Shown: piece after piece, positions 58,030 to 64,000 of the stretch | How the letters are laid out: each line of letters begins with the position of its first letter | Position numbering within the stretch: position 1 is the first letter of the stretch | NCBI GenBank assembly: GCA_001801465.1 | Contig: MGXT01000020.1 | Location: 62,001-126,000 of the forward strand | Direction of reading: 5' to 3' | DNA length: 64,000 nucleotides | Source of the DNA: Gammaproteobacteria bacterium RIFCSPHIGHO2_12_FULL_35_23 | Lineage (GTDB): Bacteria > Pseudomonadota > Gammaproteobacteria > UBA12402 | The notes under the pieces: generated by a model | Database searches by the model: none | Seen by the model: the letters and a program-made list of their open reading frames with translations, nothing else | What the model was told of the DNA's origin: nothing | Program-made: the position numbers and the translations under genes

Positions 58030-58785
58030 ATGAATACTTGGCAATTAAAAAATCCTTTAGATGCTATTTTATTTGACTGTGATGGCACTTTATCTCAATT
58101 AGAAGGGATCGTGGCTTTAGCAGAGCAAACTGGTCAGCAAGACTATGTTGCAAAATTAACAGAACAAGCAATGGGCGCACAAGGGCTAACGCCTGATTTA
58201 TATAGGAAAAGGTTAGACTGTGTACGTCCTAACCTAAAACAAGTAGAACATCTTGGACAATTATATATTGATAAGCTTAGTGCAGATGTCTTTGAAACTA
58301 TTCAAATATTGCAGCAAGCAGATAAAAAAGTATTCATTTTATCAGCAGGGTTATGGCCAGCGGTTGCCTTGTTAGCTGATTATTTACGGGTACCGAGAAT
58401 CCAGGTTTTTGCAGTCCCCATTAATTTTACCAAGCAAGGCGACTATCAAGATTTTGATCAAAACTCTCCTTTGTGTAATTTATTTGGTAAAAAAATGATT
58501 GCTGAACAAATAAAAAGAAACTACCCACGGCTTGCTTTGGTTGGCGATGGTCAAAATGATTTTGAAGCAGTAGAAACTGTTGAGCGTTTTATAGGATATG
58601 GTGGTAATTTTTATCGAGAAAAATTATTTAATGCGGTTAATTTTTATATTCGTTCTACTTCATTAAGTCCTGTATTACCTTTATGTTTAATGAAGCACGA
58701 GATTGAGAAACTTTCTAAAGTTCAGCAGGCTTTTTGTTTAGCTGCTGAACAATGGATTATTGCAGGACAAGTAAAAGTTTCTTAA
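58030..58785 (+). CDS. HAD-superfamily phosphatase, probably phosphoserine phosphatase-like
   Basis: A 251-residue protein with motif I AILFDCDGTLSQLEGI, motif II VFILSAGLWP, Lys/Asp segment of motif III (LALVGDGQNDFEAVE). The sequence VAKLTEQAMGAQGLTPDLYRKRLDCVRP is like SerB-type cap domains, and the gene diverges from serA, so phosphoserine is the likely substrate (inference). The spacing to serA is 65 bp and probably holds both promoters. Confidence 0.75.
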   Translation: MNTWQLKNPLDAILFDCDGTLSQLEGIVALAEQTGQQDYVAKLTEQAMGAQGLTPDLYRKRLDCVRPNLKQVEHLGQLYIDKLSADVFETIQILQQADKKVFILSAGLWPAVALLADYLRVPRIQVFAVPINFTKQGDYQDFDQNSPLCNLFGKKMIAEQIKRNYPRLALVGDGQNDFEAVETVERFIGYGGNFYREKLFNAVNFYIRSTSLSPVLPLCLMKHEIEKLSKVQQAFCLAAEQWIIAGQVKVS

Positions 58786-58793
58786 GCTAGCAA

Positions 58794-59438
58794 TTATTTT
58801 ATTATTTTATATTTGTTGCGCCAATATTCTATCAAGGCTGGTAAAATCGATATAATAATAATGGCAAGAACGACTAGCATAAAGTTATTTTTTACTAGTG
58901 GAATATTGCTAAATAAATATCCTAAAAGACTTAAAGAGGCTGTCCAAAAAATTCCACCGCCTACACTAAATAAACAAAAGTGTAAGTAATTCATTTCTGC
59001 TAAACCAGCAATAAATGGTGCAAAAGTACGTACGATAGGTATAAAGCGTGCCATGACTAAAGTTTTTCCGCCGTAGTTTTCATAGTAACGATGAGTTTTA
59101 GTAAGATATGCTTTTTTAAAATACCAAGAATCTTTCATTTTAATAAGTAAATGACCGATATTACGTCCTATCCAATAATTAGTTTGGTCACCTAAAATAG
59201 CCGCAAGACCTAATATTAATAGTAATAATTTAATATGAATAAGTTTTAAGGCGGCCATAGCGCCTGCTGCAAACAGTAAGCTATCACCCGGCAAAAAAGG
59301 AGTAACCACGAGTCCTGTTTCACAAAAAACAATAACGAATAATAAAGCGTAGGCCCAATCGCCATAGAGATTAATAAAAGCAGCCAAGCTAGTATCAAGA
59401 TGGAGAACAAAATGTATAAAACTATTTAATGTTTGCAT
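58794..59438 (-). CDS. DedA-family membrane protein
   Basis: A 214-residue membrane protein with the DedA (SNARE-associated) signatures: FVIVFCETGLVVTPFLPGDSLLFAAGAMAA, LAAILGDQTNYWIGRNIG and MARFIPIVRTFAPFIAGLAEM. Members translocate or flip phospholipids and undecaprenyl phosphate. It overlaps rsmJ by 13 bp, so the two are translationally linked. Confidence 0.92.
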   Translation of the reverse strand: MQTLNSFIHFVLHLDTSLAAFINLYGDWAYALLFVIVFCETGLVVTPFLPGDSLLFAAGAMAALKLIHIKLLLLILGLAAILGDQTNYWIGRNIGHLLIKMKDSWYFKKAYLTKTHRYYENYGGKTLVMARFIPIVRTFAPFIAGLAEMNYLHFCLFSVGGGIFWTASLSLLGYLFSNIPLVKNNFMLVVLAIIIISILPALIEYWRNKYKIIK

Positions 59439-60169
59439 AAATAAATGTCAAACCGATGGGTTTTACTTTCAAACTGTAAATTGGGCTCTATACTAGCAAT
59501 AAAAGGTCCTATTCTGGGACGTTTAACAACAACTCGTTCTGTTGCAATATTTCGTGCGGATTGTAACAAAGAAGTGCTATCGCTGTCATGTCTAATTATT
59601 AGCTGCAAAATTTGAGCATCTTTTTTTACAAGCGCTGATTTTTTTCGCTCTGGAAACATAGGGTCTAGATAAATAATTTCAGGGTTTTGTGATAAAGTTG
59701 ATAAGTAGTTTAGACTATCAGTAAATACTAAGCGTATATTTTCAGTAATTGATTTTAAAACACCATGTTGAGCTCGATAGAGCGCATTCTCTAATAAGGC
59801 GGCCAAAATAGGCGAGCGCTCAATCATTGTAACCTGATAGCCTAAAGAAGCTAATAAAAAACTATCTCGACCTAATCCAGCGGTTACATCAATAATCTGT
59901 GTGTAGTGATGTAGTTTGTAACTCATTGCTTTGGCAAGTGGATGCTTGGCACCAAATTGTTTAATACGTTTAATAAAACTAGAGGAAAGGAAATCAATAG
60001 AAAAAGGGGTGAGTTTTAATTGTATGGGAGGATTTAATTGTAATTTCTCATTAATTAATTGTAGTTGCCATTTATTAGGTGTTAAAGAAGATGATTCTGG
60101 TAATTGATAGGTTTTTGCAATAGTTTGTGCTAGTGGGTGATTAGCAATTAAGATGGAAATAGGGTTCAT
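59426..60169 (-). CDS. rsmJ: 16S rRNA (guanine1516-N2)-methyltransferase RsmJ
   Basis: A 247-residue protein with SAM motif I IIDVTAGLGRDSFLLASLG, VTMIERSPILAALLENAL, and the catalytic NPPY-like segment in EIIYLDPMFPERKKSALVKKD, the pattern of RsmJ. It methylates G1516 of 16S rRNA. It is the upstream gene of an overlapping pair with dedA. Confidence 0.92.
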   Translation of the reverse strand: MNPISILIANHPLAQTIAKTYQLPESSSLTPNKWQLQLINEKLQLNPPIQLKLTPFSIDFLSSSFIKRIKQFGAKHPLAKAMSYKLHHYTQIIDVTAGLGRDSFLLASLGYQVTMIERSPILAALLENALYRAQHGVLKSITENIRLVFTDSLNYLSTLSQNPEIIYLDPMFPERKKSALVKKDAQILQLIIRHDSDSTSLLQSARNIATERVVVKRPRIGPFIASIEPNLQFESKTHRFDIYLCKH

Positions 60170-60303
60170 AATTATGTTATCAAAATAAAGTTATTTATAA
60201 ATATATAAGCTTTTGATTAAAAATTAAATTTATTTTTAATATTTTAAGATGACAAACAAAGAACGACCTATTAAGCTTAAATTTTCTTAAAAATGGATGA
60301 AAT

Positions 60304-60747
60304 ATGGGGCTTTACAATAAAATCAAATATTTTCTTTTTTCAATACTGGCTAAAAAAACATTGGGTGTACGAGCATTAATTATAGAGAATAATCAAGTTT
60401 TATTGATCAAACATACCTACCAACCGGGTTGGTGCACGATAGGGGGTGGAGTCAAAGCAGGTGAAACACCAGCAGAAGCTATTTGCCGCGAATTAAAAGA
60501 AGAGGTCGGGGCAATGCTAAAAGAGTCGCCTAAGCTTTTTGCAGTATATCATGATGGCTATAAAAAATATGATGATTATATTATTTTTTATCTAGTAGGA
60601 AAGTGTGAGTATCAAGAGGTAAAATCATGGGAAATAAAAGATAAAAAATGGTTTTCTTTACAGGCACTGCCACTAGATATTTCTCCAGCGACTCTAAGAA
60701 GAGTGGAGGAATATTTAGGAAAAGCTAAAATAAGCGATAGGTGGTAA
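60304..60747 (+). CDS. NUDIX hydrolase
   Basis: A 147-residue protein with the full Nudix box: GGVKAGETPAEAICRELKEEVGAM (Gly-x5-Glu-x7-Arg-Glu-x2-Glu-Glu-x-Gly). The N-terminus has a short hydrophobic start. It hydrolyses a nucleoside-diphosphate-linked compound; the substrate is unknown. The ABM protein at 60773 follows by 25 bp. Confidence 0.85.
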   Translation: MGLYNKIKYFLFSILAKKTLGVRALIIENNQVLLIKHTYQPGWCTIGGGVKAGETPAEAICRELKEEVGAMLKESPKLFAVYHDGYKKYDDYIIFYLVGKCEYQEVKSWEIKDKKWFSLQALPLDISPATLRRVEEYLGKAKISDRW

Positions 60748-60772
60748 AAAACATTACCAGTGAGATAAAGTG

Positions 60773-61084
60773 ATGCCCAAAACAACTGAAGAAGTTTATT
60801 GTTTCTCTTATTTTAAAGCGAAGCCTGAGTTTCGTGAAAAACTAATCGCTGCGCTATTGAAATTAATTACGCCTACTCGTCAAGAACCGGGCTGTTTACT
60901 TTATGAATTACTGATAAGCCAAGAGGATTCAAATTTTTTAATCATGACAGAGAAATTTATTAATGAGCAAGCTTTGGCAGAGCATGAAAAGCACACTTAC
61001 ATTAAAAATTTCATAGAAAATGAAATGGCACACTATTGTCAGGTGGTGACTTGGCATGTAGCGAAAGCATTAAAATCATCATAA
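60773..61084 (+). CDS. ABM-domain (YgiN-like) monooxygenase
   Basis: A 103-residue protein with the antibiotic biosynthesis monooxygenase fold: CFSYFKAKPEFREKLIAALLKLI, EPGCLLYELL and FLIMTEKFINEQALAEHEKHTYIKNF. Family members oxidise quinols or related compounds without a cofactor, or bind heme. GTG 60770 is an alternative start. It follows the NUDIX gene closely. Confidence 0.85.
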   Translation: MPKTTEEVYCFSYFKAKPEFREKLIAALLKLITPTRQEPGCLLYELLISQEDSNFLIMTEKFINEQALAEHEKHTYIKNFIENEMAHYCQVVTWHVAKALKSS

Positions 61085-61252
61085 TATTTTGTTATTATTA
61101 TAATAGCTATTTTGTTTAATAGTTTATATTCTTGAATATATTCAATGGTTAACAATAGATTGAGATATCTTTTATTTTTAATAGCGAAACTTGCTTAAAT
61201 AGAGTTTCTGTGTTGTATTATCTCTTTTTTAAAGAACAAAAAGGCTGAAAAA

Positions 61253-62692
61253 ATGGACCAAGATTTAGAGCTTCTCAATTTGATCAATAATCAATATGCT
61301 AAACCAGAAGTTATAACGCTGCTTGAAAAACCTGAGAATAAAGATTTACTTGAATATGTGACCTCTGATGCCTTTGGAGCCCATGTTTTTCCTGGTGATT
61401 TACCTAATTATTCAAACCAGCAATTTTTGGCAGTAATGAACGAGCAGTTGGCGCAACCACATCCTATTCATCTGTGGGTTAATTTGCCAACGTGTGAAAG
61501 GCGTTGTTTCTTTTGTCAGTTTCCTATTATTATTGTGAGAGATCGTGAAAACTTACAAAAGAATACCCAAAAATGGTTAGCGGCAAGTTTGCAAGAAGCT
61601 AGCTTATGGTTAGAGGCTGTTCCTAACCTAAAACATGTTCCGATTGGTGAATTCAATATCTTAGGGGGTACACCCACATTATTTTCAAACGAGCAATTAG
61701 ATGAGTTAGTTTCATTTTATAGAAAAAATTTCAATTTTAATTCTGAGACCACCATTCGAATTGAAGGAACAGCTTCTACTTATACAATAGATAAATTGCA
61801 AAAATTAAAAGCTTTAGAAGTTTCTAAGGTTTCTTCTGGAATACAATCGTTTGATGATCAGGTACTTTTACAAGCAAATTGCGCACACACAGGTAAGGAC
61901 TCAATTGCGTACATTAAAAATGCTAAACAAATTGATTTTTATTCAGTAAATGCTGATTTTATTTATGGTTTAGTTAATCAAAGTGTAGAGCAGTTTTTAA
62001 ATGATATTCAAACTGCAATTGATTTAGAGGTTTCCTGCATTGTAATTACCAAATTACATTTAAAAACATTTGCTGAAAAACGCACAGCGGTATCAGGAGA
62101 AAAAGAAGCGCTATGGCAAATAAAAGATGCCAGAGACAAAATCCAGCAACAAGGTGGTCGTTGGTCTACTTTAGGCGAGCAATACCAAATGCGTGAGGAG
62201 GCTGTCAGGTTATTGGAACGCCATGGCTATAGAGAGCATCCCACCATGTATTTTTATCATCCAGATAAAAAACCAGAAAAATGGAAGTCATTAATGGTGG
62301 ATCAAGATAAACAGTTTGCTGAAGTAGGATTTGGAATGGGTGGTAGTTCGAGTTGTCTACGTGCAGAAGCAATTAACACCACAACAGCCCATCAGTATTT
62401 TGAAAAAATTAAGCAAGGACTTTTGCCCATTGAGTCTGTAAGAGGTTTTACAGACCAGGGGGTAGTAAAAAAATCTTTGCAAATGGCACTCTCTTCATGC
62501 CAGCCAGTAAAAGAAAATATTTTTAAACAACGCTTTCCTAATGATTCATTGTTTGAGGGATATTGGCAATCAATTTTTAAAGGTCTTGAAAAAAGAGGCT
62601 TAATTGCAATTGATGAGGGTAACAAAGTTATTTCTCTTACACCAGTAGGGCAAACGTTAGTAGAAGCTATTATTCATACCGAACTGGGTTAG
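61253..62692 (+). CDS. HemN-like radical SAM enzyme
   Basis: A 479-residue protein. Cys81, Cys85 and Cys88 in CERRCFFCQF are the radical SAM 4Fe-4S ligands, ILGGTPTLF is the GGGTPT motif, and the C-terminal part ends in a winged-helix-like segment (GLEKRGLIAIDEGNKVISLTPVG). HemN, HemW and class C radical SAM methylases share this layout. A true coproporphyrinogen dehydrogenase has other invariant residues that I cannot confirm here. It has AAGG before the ATG and is followed 9 bp later by a glycosyltransferase gene, suggesting a modified-product pathway. Confidence 0.85.
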   Translation: MDQDLELLNLINNQYAKPEVITLLEKPENKDLLEYVTSDAFGAHVFPGDLPNYSNQQFLAVMNEQLAQPHPIHLWVNLPTCERRCFFCQFPIIIVRDRENLQKNTQKWLAASLQEASLWLEAVPNLKHVPIGEFNILGGTPTLFSNEQLDELVSFYRKNFNFNSETTIRIEGTASTYTIDKLQKLKALEVSKVSSGIQSFDDQVLLQANCAHTGKDSIAYIKNAKQIDFYSVNADFIYGLVNQSVEQFLNDIQTAIDLEVSCIVITKLHLKTFAEKRTAVSGEKEALWQIKDARDKIQQQGGRWSTLGEQYQMREEAVRLLERHGYREHPTMYFYHPDKKPEKWKSLMVDQDKQFAEVGFGMGGSSSCLRAEAINTTTAHQYFEKIKQGLLPIESVRGFTDQGVVKKSLQMALSSCQPVKENIFKQRFPNDSLFEGYWQSIFKGLEKRGLIAIDEGNKVISLTPVGQTLVEAIIHTELG

Positions 62693-62701
62693 GTCGCTTT
62701 C

Positions 62702-64000
62702 ATGTTAACACTAAATAAAAAGCCTGGTTTATTTTGCATCTCCTTTGATGCAGTCGCACTCTCAGGAATTATAGTTGAGTTCTTAAAAGTTGCTAAAATT
62801 TTTTATCAAAATGATTATTTAATCTACTTAGATTTGGGTTACGAAATCAAAGCGGATAAAAATAAATTTTTCCATGCTTACACTAATGAAAAAAAGCTAT
62901 TTCCTGTTTGGGTAGAATTAATCAAAATAATTGATGAGCCTTTTAAAAATTATTCACCTGAATTAGTTTATGAAATCTTTAAAGTTGTAGCGGCTGATTC
63001 TTCAAAACTCTATCTATATGAACAAATTATTGAAGATTATTCGAATTACATAGCAGGACAGCTTTTACAAGCTTGGAATAAATTAAATATACAAGTTGTC
63101 ATAGTTGAAAATGGCACGCTTCCTGAAAATATAATTTTTACTAAGTCTTTATATAAAGCAATTGAATCTTATGGGGCTCAGCATCAATTGAATAAATATG
63201 TTATTTGGCGTGATCATGATTTGATGTGGTCGAGTGAGGCTAATTTGAGTAAGTATGGGAGACCCCCTTACCCAGATATTCCTAAACTTTCACCTTCAAA
63301 ACATATTGCTCATATAGTGTTGCATCAAGCTGATTATGAAGAGGCAGTAAAATGGAGCCCTAATGTTTCGATTTCAATACTTAAAAATACTTTTCAGCCC
63401 TTGTCATTAACAAAAAGTTTAGCAAATAAAATACGTTCAGAGTTTAGAGAATATTATCATATTCCAGAAAAGGCTTATTTAATAGCTAGGTTTACTAGAA
63501 TTATTCCTCAGAAAAAAATTGATAGAGATATCCATTTACTTCATTTGCTATATAAAATATGTCAATCGCAACAAAAGACACCCAATATTTATTTAGCTGT
63601 GGCTGGTAGTAAAACTGAAAACCCTCAAGAATTTCAAAGATTAACTGATATAATTACAAATTACCAGCTAGATGATTATGTAATTTTTACGGGTAGTTTG
63701 ATTCCGGTTGGATTTGCGAAATATTGTCATGAAAGAAGCGTAATGGATCTTATTATTGCTAGTGATTTGTGTAGTTTTATGACTTCTTATTATTATGAGA
63801 GTTTTGGTAATCCAATTTCCGAGGCAATTTGTCTTGAGAGGGCCTATTTGACTACTTGTTACAGAAGATATCAGCATGTCTATGGTAGTTTAGGTTATCA
63901 AGGATTAGTTTTTGCTATCTCAGAAGAGCACGATGTGCAAGTAGATAGGCAGTTTGCTTTACAGGTATGGGAACTATTAACAGATAAAAAGAAGCGAGAG
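62702..64000 (+). CDS. GT4-type glycosyltransferase (partial, runs off the right edge)
   Basis: 433 codons are present from ATG 62702 with no stop before the window end. The C-terminal donor-binding half has the retaining-glycosyltransferase pattern: ARFTRIIPQKKIDRDIHLLHLL, IYLAVAGSKTENPQEF, DYVIFTGSLIP and SYYYESFGNPISEAICLE (ExxxGxxxxE-like). The N-terminal half is divergent. It follows the radical SAM gene by 9 bp, so they are probably one operon. Confidence 0.8.
   Translation, partial: MLTLNKKPGLFCISFDAVALSGIIVEFLKVAKIFYQNDYLIYLDLGYEIKADKNKFFHAYTNEKKLFPVWVELIKIIDEPFKNYSPELVYEIFKVVAADSSKLYLYEQIIEDYSNYIAGQLLQAWNKLNIQVVIVENGTLPENIIFTKSLYKAIESYGAQHQLNKYVIWRDHDLMWSSEANLSKYGRPPYPDIPKLSPSKHIAHIVLHQADYEEAVKWSPNVSISILKNTFQPLSLTKSLANKIRSEFREYYHIPEKAYLIARFTRIIPQKKIDRDIHLLHLLYKICQSQQKTPNIYLAVAGSKTENPQEFQRLTDIITNYQLDDYVIFTGSLIPVGFAKYCHERSVMDLIIASDLCSFMTSYYYESFGNPISEAICLERAYLTTCYRRYQHVYGSLGYQGLVFAISEEHDVQVDRQFALQVWELLTDKKKRE

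Overview
The window is low-GC DNA (roughly mid-30s percent by eye) from a gammaproteobacterium. The protein types and gene order (tRNA-Ile2, rpoD, dnaG, yqeY, rpsU, tsaD, plsY; and nnr, tsaE, amiB, mutL, miaA), together with large helical proteins and eukaryote-like kinases, suggest the order Legionellales (Legionella/Coxiella/Aquicella/Berkiella-like). The genus cannot be fixed from the sequence alone.

Layout. 1-9.1 kb: small-molecule metabolism and transport (partial pdxS, a LysE-type exporter, a methyltransferase, an amidohydrolase, a nitrilase with a DHA2-type MFS exporter, an alpha/beta hydrolase, an SDR, an enolase-superfamily dehydratase). 9.2-12.9 kb: a decayed gene remnant, then a thiolase-like gene overlapping fadE. 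12.9-16.1 kb: a minus-strand three-gene module of a Replic_Relax-like protein, a type IV coupling-protein ATPase and an HtpX-like membrane protein that has lost its zinc-binding residues; no relaxase or mating-pair genes are visible. 16.1-18.3 kb: accessory DNA with a secreted SnoaL-like protein, a coiled-coil/Gly-Ser-rich protein with a frameshifted tail, and an ISL3-type transposase stub.

18.37-22.17 kb is a small genomic island in the 3' half of a tRNA-Ile2(CAU) gene. It is bounded by perfect 71-bp direct repeats, has a second internal repeat near each end, and has no integrase. Its cargo is an AlbA_2/GHKL/winged-helix regulator preceded by six copies of a 9-bp element, a metallophosphoesterase gene broken by a stop and a frameshift, and a two-helix membrane protein. 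22.2-28.5 kb is the conserved rpoD-dnaG-yqeY-rpsU / tsaD / plsY block.

28.7-41.8 kb mixes housekeeping genes (orn, ldcA, an ATP-grasp enzyme) with lineage-specific large genes: a 790-aa helical protein, a 1008-aa and a 639-aa protein kinase that share a previously unnamed Cys/aromatic repeat, and a broken gene whose 3' part encodes a HAD-like domain. These resemble secreted effectors of intracellular bacteria, which is inference. 41.9-60.2 kb returns to housekeeping: queG, nnr-tsaE-amiB, an amino-acid permease, mutL-miaA, glnE, a class II ribonucleotide reductase, divergent serA and a SerB-like phosphatase, dedA and rsmJ. The right end holds a NUDIX hydrolase, an ABM-type monooxygenase, and a HemN-like radical SAM enzyme followed by a glycosyltransferase that runs off the edge.
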